From NCBI GenBank assembly GCA_038503075.1, contig JBCAML010000016.1, positions 558,001-622,000 on the forward strand: a stretch of 64,000 nt of DNA, given 5' to 3'. How positions within the stretch are numbered: the first letter of the stretch is position 1; each line of letters begins with the position of its first letter. Origin of the DNA: Gyromitra esculenta. Taxonomy: Eukaryota > Ascomycota > Pezizomycetes > Pezizales > Discinaceae. The translations under genes and the position numbers were made by a program. Below, one piece after another: positions 33,478-46,929 of the stretch. A model generated the notes under the pieces. It made no database searches. It was given only the letters and a program-made list of their open reading frames with translations, and was not told where the DNA came from.

Positions 33478-34538
33478 CTTGTGTGTCCTTAATCTCGATC
33501 GCGATGAGGATTATCTTACATATACGTTTAGTTTATAAGGATACGGAATCGCTCAAAATTCATATCCTTATAGGTACGATACAGCCATCCACATAATACT
33601 TGTCGGAAGGATATTCCCCTAATAAGGATGCAGTGGAACCAAGCCCCGACAAACTGTTTTAGGTACAACTCGCTTCTTCTATAAGAATAGCTCTCCTAGA
33701 ATGTAGCCCCTGCCTTTTCACAAGCTCATGTCTAATCAGGCAAGCCTCGAGGCATATTATAGTATTCTTCAGATCGAAAAGAACGATATATCTCTACCTC
33801 TGCCCGGGGCGGGATTGAGCACGTCAAATTTATATAACATGGCGCCAATTAGGCGACAAGTGATATTTTGTATATAATGAGCTACTTCTTCCTTCTCTTT
33901 CCTTCTTTATCGCTGTAGTTATCAAATCGATATCTATCCGTCTTCGGCGAGGGGGGTGACCTGAGCGAGCGGAACCGCCTATCCGAAGGCACGACGCTGG
34001 TAAAGGGAACTTGGTATCAAGAGGAGCGTGGATGGGCTAAAGAATGGAAGGAAAGGGGAGATGTGTGTTAAGACGGAGAGTATTTGTACAAGGGGCGTAG
34101 TATGGTTAGGAAGGGATATGTTCTATATTAATAGAAAGTAAAATTTCGGCGAGGGTTAGATCTAATACGGCGAGTGATATTTCATGACTCGTACTCGGGC
34201 AACGTCACGCAGGATCTGAACAATGTAAACAAACAAGCTGAAATCGCCGAAATACATTTACGTTCGGTGCAAACTCAACTCCTAGCCAATGCATCCTGAA
34301 CATTAAAATTACAGAAAAAAGACAAGCCACAATCTATCATTACCAAATAATCCTCATGATACTCCCCAACTCACCTTCAAAGGAGAAGTACCATTTTTTC
34401 AACTTTGTCGTATCTAACGCCTTTGCTATCCTTACCACAACCTCATACCAACGAAAATAAAGAAACCAAATTGACAGTATTTTTCAAAAAAAGACAAGAA
34501 AAGACCTTAACCCTCCACCTCTTTCAGCCAACTCATAC
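33478..34538. other. Intergenic stretch downstream of NDC1
   Basis: No gene seen. A TATA-like word followed by a pyrimidine tract at 33870-33920 hints at an LTR or promoter, but no pair was found. Confidence 0.4.
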
Positions 34539-36687
34539 TTATAGCAGTGCTCCCTCTCTTGCTTCTAAAACCCGTCTCCTCACCTCCCCTGACAATTCCA
34601 TATCCTTCACGTATGGCTTAAATGCCACTGCAATTTCTCGCAGTCCATCTTTAAGCGCCCCCAGCAAGATTTCTGGCTCCCGGAGCACAAGTGTTTTCTT
34701 TCCTTTGGACTCGATATCGGTCCAGTGTATCGGTGGGTTCGCGACGTATTTCTCCAGCGATTCAATTGTGCTCGAGAATGATTGGAGGACGGCTGGTACA
34801 TGTTTCTGCACGACGCCATAGTCATCTTCGGAGAGAGAAGCGGTTACAAGGCGGGTGAGTGCTACGTTTATATTAATATCAAGTAAGATAGTAGAAAGGT
34901 AGGGAAGTAAGTACCAGAGACAGCATCAACCTGGATACGGACGTTTGGAATTAAGATTGAGGTAGTCTGCTGGACAGTCTGTCGAAACGGTTTTCCGTAT
35001 GGTGATGCAAGGTAAATCTCGATCTTAGACATGAAGGTGCTAGTCACGCTCGCTTCGGCCTCACTGAATGAGAGTGGTTGTACGGGAAGTTTGGGTATGA
35101 CACCGTTGAGGCTGGGGGACGCGCCATCTTTTGATTGAATACTGGCGATAAAATTGCGGCCAGAAGTAGTGGGAGCATTGAGAAGTGCTGAATCGGGGCT
35201 CATGGGGATTGCGGGTGGAGAGCTTTGAAGGATTGTGAGGGCAGCGGGGGGATGTGCAGGTTCTATATTCGAGTGTTAGCCGCTTGCCTACAGCCTTGCA
35301 AGGTTTGGATGAAATAACTAAGACTTACTAGGTGTTGGTGCAATTGTAGGTCTTCCAATTTGAGCCAACTTCACATCCACATCTCCAATAACTGCAAGAC
35401 ACTCTTTCAAGATCTGCTCCCAGATATTGGTCGGCTTCCGGTCAACGTCCATGAAGATGGATTTTCTTCGAGTGGGCATGTTGTGAGAGATAAACACTAA
35501 TTCTGCAAATGCCATGATTTGCGTCAAGAGACCAGCGGATTTGAGGCCAGATACTAGTGTACCATTTGGGTCAGGGGATTTCTCGCTAATTGTTTTGTTG
35601 TTTGCGACAGGCCCTTCGGAGAAATATACATAAAATGCAGCGTGGGTCGACTCCCAGGTGAAACCTAGCAAAAAAGCGATCCAGAAAGACCGAATAAGCA
35701 ACCCTCCACCTACGGGCCACGCCGGAACAGAGCTTGATCGGTTGAGCCAAAAAATACTTTTCGCAACCATCAAAGTGTAATGCCAGATTGCCGAGCGAAC
35801 GAAAGTGTAGCTGATGGGGCAACTGAAGGTCGTGACAGTGGCAAGAAAGAATGAGTTCGCAGATATGCTCGGCAATTGCTTTCTGAGTGCAACAATGGGC
35901 GGCACCTGTACGGATTCATTAGCGGGCATCTCTCGAGACCCGCTCTTAGAAATCTCGAGGAGTGATAAACATACAGTTTCCTTTGGCAAGTCTAACTTTC
36001 CCTGGTCACGGCTAGTATGGAGAATCCCTTGAACGAACCCAACGTATACGGTAAAGTATACCAGGTAGAGGAAGCGCTCATTCAACCGAGGGCGCTCATA
36101 GCTCCTACCAAAGCCATACCAAAACCACGTCAGCACAGGAACCCAACAACTCACTCAGAAACCATTCCCTCTTCCTAAAGATAAACCTACTTTCCATCCA
36201 CGATAAAGCTCAGCAGATCACTCTTGGTCCCGGACCACAGATACATCAGGATGAAGACCAGCGATGCAAAGATGTAGGTGAATAACGTAGAATATGTTCC
36301 AAACGAGCCTACGCTCTTTTGGAAGGTATGAAACCCAGATGGACTGGCGCGTGTGCCAACATGAAGCTGAGATACGCGGAGGATAAGAACTGGCAACGTT
36401 GTGCAGAAGAAAAGGATCAACGTCTTAACCCCTGTCCAGCCCAGCGGAAACAGTGACCAGAAAACTAAATAACGGTCAGTCTTAACTCGGATAGAGAAAA
36501 GCTAGCAAGGAGACTAACAGTTCGACTTGCTAGTTATAAGAAAGGCTTCGACATAGCAAACGCAGAGGCCGACCAGACACGATCGAGCAAAACGCCGATG
36601 CAGAATGGGAGTGAGAAAAGACTGGTAATGGGGCGGCGCAGCCCTGGGAGCAGGCGTCGGAATAGATCGAGATATCGATGACACCAT
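34539..36687 (-). CDS. NDC1: Nucleoporin Ndc1, nuclear pore and spindle pole body membrane protein
   Basis: Integral membrane nucleoporin that anchors the pore complex and, in yeasts, the spindle pole body. Exons from the 5' end: 36687-36519, 36464-36191, 36104-35975, 35905-35329, 35262-34915 and 34861-34539, giving 606 residues. The N-terminal third has several hydrophobic spans (CLVGLCVCYVEAFLI, TLILFFCTTLPVLIL, STLFTYIFASLVFILMYLW, FLYLVYFTVYVGFV). The middle contains PVGGGLLIRSFWIAFLLGFTWE and DPNGTLVSGLKSAGLLTQIMAF, strong family landmarks. The soluble C-terminal half ends with LHWTD-like and ALKDGLREIAVAFKPYV stretches. The 69-nt segment 35906-35974 has good splice sites but also stays open in frame, so a 23-residue longer form is possible. 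It is flanked by gene-poor DNA on one side and AP-1 beta on the other. Confidence 0.9.
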
Positions 36688-37843
36688 GGCGATGGCGGGG
36701 GTGGTGGAACTCAGCGTTAATGAACGAGGGACTGGGTTGTTGTCGCGTGCAAAGGATCCTTAATTCTCGTGATGATGGAAAGGCGAACGACTTTAAGTTG
36801 CCGGGACAACGCCCGAGCGCGCAGAGCCTCCATTTTATTACTTACTCAGCGGCAGTGTTTAAAACTGCTTGGCAGAAAACAACAGATATCCTCAAGTATC
36901 TGAAACAACCGCAGCACGCACGCTTCGGGTTTTGTCTACTTTCATTAAATAGAGCTCTCTTCCAAGGCTATATATATACCCACCGTTCTTGCAGTATTCA
37001 ATATAAGACTCTTCGATTGGCTCCCTTTATGATAGGATTACAAACGCCCCTAAAAGCGATAGATTGATTATTCTTTAGTGTTAGACATACATGTATTTGT
37101 ATCTCTACGCACTGTATGTTTTGAGGAGCACAAACCTCTCTTCCTTCTTTTACATACATTTAGGTATGTTGCCTCTCTTGCCACTTACCGTAGTGAGCCT
37201 CCTGAAACCGAGTGATAAAACATGACAAGCTGCCTACATACTTTGGATATCGCGGGTTGTAATCACTCAAGAAAACCAGAGGCCACTGTTGGAATAAGGT
37301 GCTCTCACCTATAATACTATTGTGGCGGTACATTCGGAGTAACGCGGATGGATGTTTAGCCGACGGAGGATTTACTTTGTACTAGCCCGACGGGCATATT
37401 TCCTTGTGGTAACAAGATTGTTGAATGAAGAATAAGGAGTATTTAGTCGGGGGATTTCAGTAGTTAAAATCAGTATCGAAATAGTCATTTATTCTCTACA
37501 CTATCTTATAACGTTTTCGAAAGCCACATATCCTGAAACAATGTGGAGAGAAATTGTATCAGGCGGCACCCAGACCGCTCAGTCACAATATTGGTTTCCG
37601 CTTTGGTAGTAAAAGATATACGTTTGCAAACTTCTAGCCCCTGAATCCATACAATGATGAATGTGCCATAGCAAAGGAGCTAACAAACAACTAGAGAGAA
37701 CTTATTATCCTGCGTAGTAACCTTTGTTTCAACAGAAACCCACAAATCGGATGTTAAATTTCACCACAGCAAGCAAACGAAAAGAAAAGAAAAGAAATTA
37801 TGATTTTTGAATCTACTGATACTAACAAATTCCCTACCCAAAA
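36688..37843. other. Intergenic stretch between NDC1 and AP-1 beta
   Basis: Includes the NDC1 promoter region and the AP-1 beta 3' flank. A plus frame at 36678-37067 overlaps the NDC1 start and shows no recognisable motif. Confidence 0.5.
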
Positions 37844-40571
37844 TTAGAACAAGCCTAAAATATCTTCATTCGTGTTCTTCTTCTGCTGCTGTGGTGACAG
37901 CGGCTGTGGGCTGCCACCAAGGTTCAATCCTTCAAAGCCATTAAGAACCCCATTGTTATTGCTCGGTGGTGGTGAGCTGTTACCAAAGAGGCCCATCAAG
38001 TCGTCCATAGTGTTTGACGGGCCCGTAGTTGGAGAAACTGGCGACGCGACTCGTACGGGGGTGTCGGAAACGAGGGATTCCAGACCTCCCCCGATTTGAT
38101 TCGCTGCACTGGCTGGCGCAGCTCCGTCGAAGTCGATATCCAATAGGTTCTCCATATTTTGCCCCTCCTTGGCTGCTGCTGATGCCTGTATTGGGTTTTC
38201 GCGGGCGTTTTGTTGTAGCTCCCTGGAAAGAGGGGGGAAAGGGAATGTTAGCTACTTCTGTAATTTAAAAGTCTGGATAAACCTACTCAATAGCCCTTTT
38301 CTGCACTGCGTCAGCTCCGAAGCGTCCCTGTCCAACAAATGTCTCTGGTGGCTTGTGGTAAACGGAGGCTAGAGTAGAAATTTCGCCAAGCAACTGCTCG
38401 AGTAACCCGGCTGGAAGGGATGGTATTGTTGAAGTAATCGGAGGTTTGTCAGAAAGAATAATAGCCTAAATAAATTAGAAATTACTCATTAGAAGATGAT
38501 ATATTAAGAGTGTACTTTTGCCGTCTCTGGGTCCTTTGAAAGCAACCGCCAGTAAACATATGCTCGATCTCGGATATCCGGGTTATCACACTCCCCTGTT
38601 GCACACTGCAATACTTTCTGCACGAGTGCTTGTGACTGAGGCTTCTTCAAGAATAGCTTTACGGATGCTGTCAAAAGTTGCAACTGTACTTGTGTGTACT
38701 CGTCCTTGAAACCCTCCATAAAAGTTTCCAGGAGCTCATCGGCGTTATTAATTTTCTCAGCATATTCTCCGATGATCCAGATGAGTGACCCCCGAGCATT
38801 TGGCTCGTCAAGCTCGTCTAAGCTTTTACACAGTGTTGGAATGATTCCCTCGTACCCTGGATATTTCCGAAATATATCCTACTCTAGGATTAGCATAGCC
38901 TTTACTCTGGCTTTATTGCATAAGCAACCATACCTTGATAACAACAATGGCCTCCTGAACTACATAGTTAACCTTAGTGTTGATCAACTCAAGTAGTACG
39001 TTAACGCATCTTTCCGCCGCTGCGTCGATCTTGATAGCTGTCTGCCCAATAGCCTTGACAGCCCTCCGTACAAAGTCCATATCCACCTCAAGAGCATACT
39101 CTTTCAGCTCCATCAAAAGCTGGTCCACATTTTTCTCGTTCGCGATTCGAATCATGATCTCCAACTTCTCTAGCTTAACGTATGGAGGATCATTATATTT
39201 GCAGAAGAATACACGCATCTCCTTTGTGAGAATATCGGGCTGCTTCTGGAGTAGGAGGTTGATGTTCCGTAACGCAACGTATTGCACCTCGGGTTGCGAG
39301 GAAACCAGAGTGACTAGCCTTATGATAAGCTTTATCCCGAGTTAACTAGGAATGTGAAATCATACCGAGTGGGGGTGCCATTTTCCGGATATATTGCCGA
39401 CAAAGTTCTGGGCTGATAACTTTCATGTGTAAAAATATCACCTTGACAGCAGCTAGGACTACGCTTGGGTTTACATGTTGAAACTGAGGAACAACCCTTT
39501 CACAAATATGTTCCGCTTCCTTGACGTCCTGTGCTTTGTACTCGGCAAGTGTGGTTAGGATTGTTATACGACCCCATCTATAAGCGCAGTTAGCTTAAGT
39601 ACAGCTAGCCCCCCAAATGCTACGTACTCTGTACACTCGTTTAGAGCCATAAGCAACTTTTTCAAGGTTGCCGGTGTAACAAGCAGTGCCTCAGTTTCTG
39701 GCGCGGCCTCCATAATCTCTGCAAGTGCTGTTACTGAATTTGCGACCACCATAGGGTTGGAATCGCCAATCAGCTCCTGGAGTGTCGATAAAAATCCGTT
39801 TTCCAGACATAATGACGGGTTAAGATCAAAGAGCTTTGCCACACAAATCGCCGCCGTTTTTCTCACATACGGGCTCTCATCCTGTGCACAGGCAATTTGT
39901 TAAACCATATTTCGCAGTATTTGACTATTAAATCGCTTACCTTCAGCGTCTTTCGCAGAGGCTCTTCCATGTAATCTACGATCTTGTCCACCCTAATGCA
40001 TCCCATTGTCCTAATAGCTAGTGCCCTGATCAATGGATTTGGATCTTCCGAATCCTGAACAAAAGTGTTGACGGCTAAGATACAGAGGTCCGGATGAGTT
40101 TTAGCATAGTTCCTATGCTCAGAATTAGTTTATGAACCTAATGAAAATCCTGTGGAGTTTTTACATTAGATATAGATAAACAAGTTTCTTCTGGTCCAAA
40201 TCACTGGTGGCCTATAGTAGTTCTAGTCAGCATCTGAATATCTCATCCTCCAGACAGGTCCTCGAGATTTAAAGAACATCCACAAAGTTATCCCACCATA
40301 TTCTTGATAATATCCGGAAAGAGTGCCGAAACGTCCTTGCCCAGAGTCATGGCTGCGATGGTGTTCCTGATTGCATCTTTTCTACAGCCCGTACAGATCA
40401 TCAGCTACCCGCAGAACAGCAACCGTACTCTTGTTCCTTCCCAAATAAAATAAGAGCTATGACTATCTACCTCTCGTGTGCGAATTGGGAGTTCAGTCCG
40501 GTCCTCAGTTCGAATGTCTCTCCCTTCCGTGGGGCGACGGGGAACATGCTGCGAATTCGATTGGCCGCCAT
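37844..40571 (-). CDS. APL2: AP-1 clathrin adaptor complex large subunit beta (beta-adaptin)
   Basis: Large chain of a clathrin adaptor for sorting between trans-Golgi and endosomes. Ten exons from the 5' end: 40571-40471, 40381-40297, 40211-40165, 40112-39941, 39881-39628, 39577-39366, 39313-38934, 38878-38516, 38465-38287 and 38222-37844, giving 723 residues with every junction in frame. The N-terminus [23 protein letters not shown] and the trunk of HEAT-like helices ([54 protein letters not shown]) are typical. The hinge holds [15 protein letters not shown] and a final DILGLF, resembling clathrin-box motifs; the animal-type ear is absent, as in other fungal AP-1 beta chains. AP-2 beta is the main alternative, since the two are close paralogues. 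Two exons (85 and 47 nt) are very short. Confidence 0.88.
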
Positions 40572-41371
40572 AGTTTATCGTGTTTGGAAGCCCGGCTAAC
40601 TGGAGCAGCTGTATGCCGGCGTTTGTGTAAGAGCAACAATAGCACCTCTGAAGGTTTGGTTGTTCGTGGTTGACTATTATCTCTGTTGTTGGTGGAGGAG
40701 GGGTCTGGTATCGTCGCATGGATGGTTGATCAAGGTGCCAGCCCCCAATCGAAACGTGGAGGGACCTCTCTGTCTCGTGCAACACTAGCTACCAAACGAC
40801 AATCACGAGCGAAACCCCCCCCATGGTAAAATACCTCGTCCAAAAACACCAAATCAGAGTAACACCTGCTAACATTTAACGAACTCCCCCCGTTACACTT
40901 CTTTTATAGGCATCTTTTGAGCTCCCAAATCTCCGCAAGCTCTTCGCAGCCTCTCGAAGCGAGGAAGAGGAGAGTTCTTACAGCAGGACAGCGGTTAGTC
41001 GTCAAATAATTTTTACGCAGGAATATGTTGCTAACTCCCTCTTAATATTCAAGTTCTACAACTTGCTTTTCTTCGTGACCTCGATTGCCGCATTTAGTTT
41101 TGCTGCCCAGAGACTTGCACCCCCGAAGAACTTAGGGAGATAGCCTCGGGAAGTTGTGAGGACTTAAAGGAACCATTTCATTACATAATTTTTGGTTTAT
41201 ATATTTAATATTGAGTTAAAATATCTATGTAAAGCTCTCCGCCAAGTGTGCAATTTTCGTACTTGAATCATTGTATATCCGCTGCGCAAACTTTTGTCTA
41301 TCTAAAATACAAATATATAATCATAGTTTGCTAGCACTGTGTAAAGCTTTTGGATTTCCACGATCACTAAA
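40572..41371. other. Intergenic stretch between AP-1 beta and ELP1
   Basis: Holds the AP-1 beta upstream region and the ELP1 3' flank; no gene or repeat seen. Confidence 0.55.
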
Positions 41372-44300
41372 TCACACTATGCCTACCCCATCAAACGGCT
41401 TCACCGTTGGAGCTGCTTTCCTAGGCCCTTGAACCCTTTCACCATCCTCTCCGCCTTCCTCCGTTGGAAAAGCTCCTCCCTCAAAGACCTCCTTAACACA
41501 CCCGCTCAACTGTTCTAATACTTCCTCCATCTGGGCTTGCAATGCTACAGCGCGTTCCCTCATACGCCTTCTGACAAGGCCCTGCAATAGACGTTTTGTT
41601 TCGGCCCTAACAGTGTCTAATCTTTCGATCATCCTTCCTATTGAATTGACGAGATACTCCTCTTCGTAGACACTCCCCTTTTTCCCTCTAGCTCTCTTCC
41701 GCTCTTCTCTTCGCCTGTTTTTCGAAGTTCGCCGACTGGCTCCAGTAGCAGCCGTTGCTCCAGTCTTACTGGTATAACGAGTAAATAAAGATGCGGAAGT
41801 GGATGCATTAGTAGGCGCAAGTGAGACATTGTCGGGCGCATCTTCTTCATTTACACCATCGAAGTAGGCAACTATACAAATAGATAGAAGTCAGTACCAC
41901 CTCCGTACTTCAATTTATATTTTTAGTTATTACTCACGAGGATTCTCTTCTTTCTTCGTCCGTAGTTCTCGTAGTCGAGCGATTTGAGCAGTTAACTGTC
42001 CCTTGCAGTCTGCGATGAGCTCCGAGGATTGTGCGAAACCTTCGCCTAGCCCTGGGTCGATGACACTTTCTAGTAACTCGTATTTGCCTTGTTTCCCAAT
42101 CTACTCTCAAAGTAAGCATGATATTTAGGGAAAACATTGCTAATACTCACTACTCTCATCGCTTCACCGAAATAGCATCCTTTGCAAAGGACTCTCGCAG
42201 CCTCCGCAACATCGTTTCGGTAATCAAGATAGATTGTTGCAGCCTCCAAGTAATTTTTCGCTTCATAGAGAGTCTCCGCGAGATCTGCGCTCAACGCATC
42301 AAGCCCATCCGCCGAAATTGAAGCCTGATTGGCCGCGAAAAGTGCCTCCTGCCACATTCCAGCATTGCGGTAACATTCGATGGCTTGGGAATAGTTCTCA
42401 AGGAACTCATAGGCTGATATTTCTCATCAGTTGTCACTCTCTATCAGAAATACAATTCTACTTTAAAACGGAATAGCATACCAAGCCCAGCGTCGGGGTA
42501 TCGTGAAACTCCCTCAAGATAATTTGCATAAAGACCCATGATCTCCCTAAGCCTTTCTTGGTTGTACTTGTATAAATTTAGCGCTGTTGGATAGAGCTCA
42601 TGCTTAACAGCATAATTCTTCATCTCAGCAAACGCCTCATCGCCCAGCTCATACAAATGTCCACAAGCCTTTGCATGACGGTTCAGGTGGTCATCAATCG
42701 TGAACTTCCTTCTTATATTTCCCATCTCTTGCAAGCTTTGTAAAAATGGAAGATATTCTCGAGGATCCTTTTGAGATTGCTGGGCGACCATTAAGGTAAG
42801 ATCCAGATTGTACAACCCGAGAGCATTGTCGTAGAGTTTGTTAACATCCGAAAGGAAACAGACATGCGTGATTGCCTGCTCTGCAAGTTCCAGATTTTTC
42901 TCGCGAAGTTCACCGATCAGTAGCAAGGCCGCGTCGTGGTCTGGTGGCGACTTGCAGACGTAGGCCGTAATGATGTTCTGGAGATTACTTGAGAGTCTGT
43001 TCTTGAGCAAAGCACCCAAAAACGCATTGCATATTCTGTTAACTTTTGATTTCGAGACGACTGTAGTGCTAGACTGAAGATTAGTGGTTTCTGTGAGTTC
43101 TGCAGGCTGCAGTGTCTCTCGATACATCGTTTTTGACACATCTTCCTCTCTGTAAAGTTGGCATTAGTATATCGTTTTTATCAAAACTCAGCTGTGGAGA
43201 AATATGTCTCACCTGATTTGTGAAAGAAATAGGTCAATGTGCTCAATATTTTTGACTTGATCTATGAATAATTCGATAGATTCTAAGAACTGGGTTGGTG
43301 CATGGTCGTGTAGAATGTTAAGATCAACACGGTGATTACGGCATGCCAAGAAAGCTCTTCTATAATTTTGGACCTCAATGCTCCTACGTACTCCTGCAAG
43401 GACAAGTGCTCGAGGAAATATTGTTTCTAGGTTCCCTCTTGGCATCTGCAGTGTCAGTGAGAAGCTCGTTGGCATGACGTGCACTAGACGAGAACCTCTT
43501 TCGACGTTGCGACAGCGTTCATCACCAGTTGGGTCATCAGGTGGCACCTCTAGATCTAGTTACCTATGTCTTAGCCATCAATTATACATAAAAGCCACCG
43601 GGTAACTGTTATACCTTTAGGATCGCCATGAAGATGAACAAATTTCAGAAAGTGTTGAGTAGTTGTGAAGATTAGATGAGCTGGAGTGACAGCGAACGAT
43701 GTACAATTCGGCACAATTTGTCTATCATTCACGTAGAGGCGACCTTTCTGAGAGAGCCCGAAGACAACAGTCTGATAAAGTTAGAATCAAGATAAATTTA
43801 TCTACCAAATAGGTACCTACCTGGTCTCCAACGACGACCACCTCAAGCCAAGGACATACGGCAGGGAGCTCGCAGATTCGAGTTTCTGAATAACTTTTTG
43901 GATTGTACAAAAAGACATTCCCTGCATTATCCTCACACCAAAAACTCCCAAGTTCTGGTACCGCTCCAAGTCTTAGGATGAAAACCTTTTCAGGGAGTTT
44001 AAACATATTCGTGGGCTCGGCTGGCCCAGAATATGAAACTGAGATTGTCTGTAATACGCTGCTCTCCTCATCATCGTAGATGACCCCCAAAGTCTCCTCA
44101 TCGAGGAAAGCTATTTGACGAAAGCTTTGGGAAGGATCAAGCTCCACAATCTTTGGAGATAGTTCCGGCTCAGAAACAAGCTTCTGTTTTTCAAATTTCC
44201 ACGTGATCAAGTCGATGCACGTACCCCTTAACACAGCGATGCGGCAGCCGTTGGGGCTGATGGCAACATCTACGGGTGTTGATTCCAGCGTTACGTCTCG

Positions 44301-45808
44301 GAATGACATGGGTGGTGGGATATTGGCAATACGCAAGGGCGTAAGCTTAAGTGTGGCTACATTTGCAGAAAAAAATGGTGAGTCTTTGCATGACATGATG
44401 CGGGTGTATGTATTGACAGCGTTGTTTTTTTTAGCTCACCTCCATCTACGACTGCAGCTATTCCATAATCGTTCGGCGGCATTGACGATCCCGCAAAGAC
44501 GGACCATACGAATTCATGGATAATAACCTTTTCTGGGGCTTTCTATCAGCCAAGTCTGATATTTCGATCTTGGGCACGAGGGAGATATGAACCTTTCATG
44601 CCAACAGCCATTCGTAGTGGATTTTCGGGATGCCACTGTACGACTAAGTCATGCAGCCCTACTTGTAACTCATCTGGAAAGAGTAACTCTTGCTTGAGGT
44701 ACCAGTGGTAGTTACCCATACTCCATAATTGTACCCTGTCATTGAGGCAGATCGCTAGTACGGATGAATCGCCATTCCAAATTAATTCTAAAATGTTTTC
44801 CTCGGGTACCTTTTCCGGGGCAACCCGTAACGTAAATTCTCCATGACGAAGTCCATTACGCTCAAAGAAAACAATATCGAGTCTATCAGGGAATCGTTGG
44901 ACGCCAGCCATAAGATTACCAGAAGGCCGCCAGCTTAGGGGCCCTTCCAACCCATCAACAGGTTCAGTGACGCTATCGAGTGAGCCATCCCTACTATAGA
45001 CTCGTATAAGTCTCCTCCGGGACTCCTCCACGGACGATATTGCAAGATATGCACCATCTCCCCGCCAGCTAATTCTAGCAACATTGTCATCGTGCGGACT
45101 CAAGATACCTTCGTCGATCTTCTCAGGCACAGTTGGATCTCTCATGGCTTTCGCCCGCTTCCCCTTAAATTGTGTTTCTGACTTGCCCCACCCCACTGAC
45201 ACATGTTTTGAAGCATTAAGGTCGCTTGGTGAGAGAGTGACATCTTTGATGGGCTCAAATTCTCGTGTCATAAGAAGAAACGTTGAGGCGCCAGTCGTGA
45301 TGGCAAGGACTTCCTCATCAGGGGACCACGCTGCAGCAGTAATGCCTTCATCGACAGATCCAACTATCTCGATTTTGTTTTCTCCTTGAACAGGATTTTC
45401 CTTGACAACTACGATATCTCCGCCGGCAAGCACTACACAGGTAGAGAGCGTATCGCTGAAATAATGCAGGTCGAGAACGCGATCGACGGGCAGGGTAGGC
45501 GATGGACAGGGCGCATCCCACGATGCAATGCTGATCGCCTGACCGATTTTCTAGTCTCATAGTCAGTATCGTCGACTTCCATTTCTGCAACGCGAGCAAA
45601 CAAGAAAATAAATAGACAGTTTTTAGATCGAATCGAATCGTACGGTAACACGTTTCAGCTCGATGAGAGCTCCAAATTCTGAAGGGCCATGAGTGCATAT
45701 TAGAGAGTCGGCAGCAGGGTCCCAGGCTACAGCGGTGAGAGGCAAGTCAGGCACCTCGGTGGAGGAAGCGCCGACAACAGTGCGCTCGATCGCAGGGAGG
45801 TTGCGCAT
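41372..45808 (-). CDS. ELP1: Elongator complex subunit Elp1 (Iki3)
   Basis: Scaffold of the Elongator complex, which adds the carboxymethyl group to wobble uridines of tRNA in the cytoplasm. Ten exons from the 5' end: 45808-45644, 45550-44593, 44538-44440, 44356-43821, 43771-43615, 43549-43213, 43149-42482, 42413-42151, 42100-41938 and 41871-41372, giving 1281 residues, the normal family size. The N-terminal half is two WD40 propellers (TAVAWDPAADSLICTHG, ITAAAWSPDEEVLAITT, ARISWRGDGAYLAISS). The C-terminal half is an alpha-solenoid (DERCRNVERGSRLV, AYVCKSPPDHDAALLLIGEL, LYKYNQERLREIMGLYANYL). Near the end come LAYFDG, a Ser/Thr-rich segment and a basic patch (TSKNRRREERKRARGKKGS), the region known in yeast to bind tRNA. 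The exon 2 to 3 junction uses donor GTTCAT and acceptor GAAAG, chosen because only this pair keeps frame. Confidence 0.92.
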
Positions 45809-46633
45809 CTTGGGGTAGAAGGGAGATCGAGCACTTGAAGTTGCAGCTGTGCTGTCTGTGGTTGTGTTTGGCGTGTCGTCACGTCACTGAGGGAGGGGCA
45901 ACGCCGAAAACTAAAATACCCCGCCATAATCCAGAGCCGCACCAACCCAAAAATACGCGTGTCGTGACCTAGTCACAGCAAGAAAGATAGGAGGAGAAAA
46001 GGAAAGAAATAAGACTGGATCGCCACCGTAAGGCCCTTCTTGGCCATTCACTTAACTCATGCATACCCGCTTTCCGCCACCGGTCTGGAAGGTCTTCAAG
46101 TTGGGTAATGGCTTGAGTAACCATCGTGAACACGAAAAGTATCTAGGATCTATCAAGCGCTTTTATATTCATCTCCAGGTACACTTAGTGCCCCTCTGAA
46201 GCCCCAATGTTTTCTCGTAAACTGCATTGCGTTCGTGGCAGCCGTGAAACCAACCCATATCAAACAAAACTCATACGCTTATAGAATCTACACGGTATGA
46301 ATATCATATCCATCACAAATGTCACCAGCCAAGGAACGGGAAGATGTTCGTAGGGTGCTGAGACGCCTGTAGGTACAAAAAGCAAGCAAGCTATATAAAT
46401 CCCACAAACCCGGGAAACGGGATATCCAGCGGCGGGCCGTCTCTCGGTTCCGGTTGAATCCGCCTACCCCCTGGCTCACATCACATCCACGAGGCGATGG
46501 TACAGACAACCAAGTCAATTCTACTCTACTGTTAATCTGAACATGTGACAAATGTCTTTCTGTGTTCCCTCGTTGTCCCATCAGAAACCCAATCCAGGAG
46601 AGGTCTACTCTATCCGACCAATCAATTGAGTAT
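45809..46633. other. Intergenic stretch between ELP1 and COX8
   Basis: ELP1 upstream region and COX8 3' flank. A frame at 46288-46689 overlaps the COX8 last exon and is not supported. Confidence 0.55.
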
Positions 46634-46929
46634 CTATTTGTTCTTGAATGTTTGCCAGATGGAAATGCCGAAAGGCAGGCCGAAGCCAACGGCTAAAATT
46701 GAACATTAGCATTAGTCACCAGCCACCTCCATCGAGCAATTTGGTAAGACGAACTGCAGTAACCGATGTATCGCAGGTAGAAGAAGCGAGTCAGAGGGTT
46801 GAAGGGCAAGTTGCTCCTAGGACCTTCGGGGTAATGGTAGCCCCCAAGACGAGCTGGGGTAGCGTGCAGACCACGGCGGGTGATCAGAGGTGCCTGAGAG
46901 GCAGCACGGAAGGCAGTTCTGGAAAGCAT
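46634..46929 (-). CDS. COX8: Cytochrome c oxidase subunit 8 (animal VIIc type)
   Basis: Small nuclear-encoded subunit of mitochondrial complex IV. Two exons, 46929-46764 and 46692-46634, give 74 residues. The N-terminus MLSRTAFRAASQAPLITRRG is an arginine-rich mitochondrial presequence; the mature part starts near YHYPEGPRSNLPFNPLTRFF, the family signature, followed by one membrane helix (AVGFGLPFGISIW) and the matrix-side QTFKNK end. The last 59 nt exon was recovered by matching the transmembrane segment and frame (phase 1). It shares an upstream region of about 760 bp with the divergent MTR4 gene. Confidence 0.9.

Noticed and set aside
33870..33930. Solo LTR candidate
   Set aside because: TATA-like word and pyrimidine tract only; no second LTR, target duplication or primer site.
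36678..37067. 129-residue plus frame at the NDC1 start
   Set aside because: Overlaps the NDC1 first exon antisense and the region upstream; no motif.
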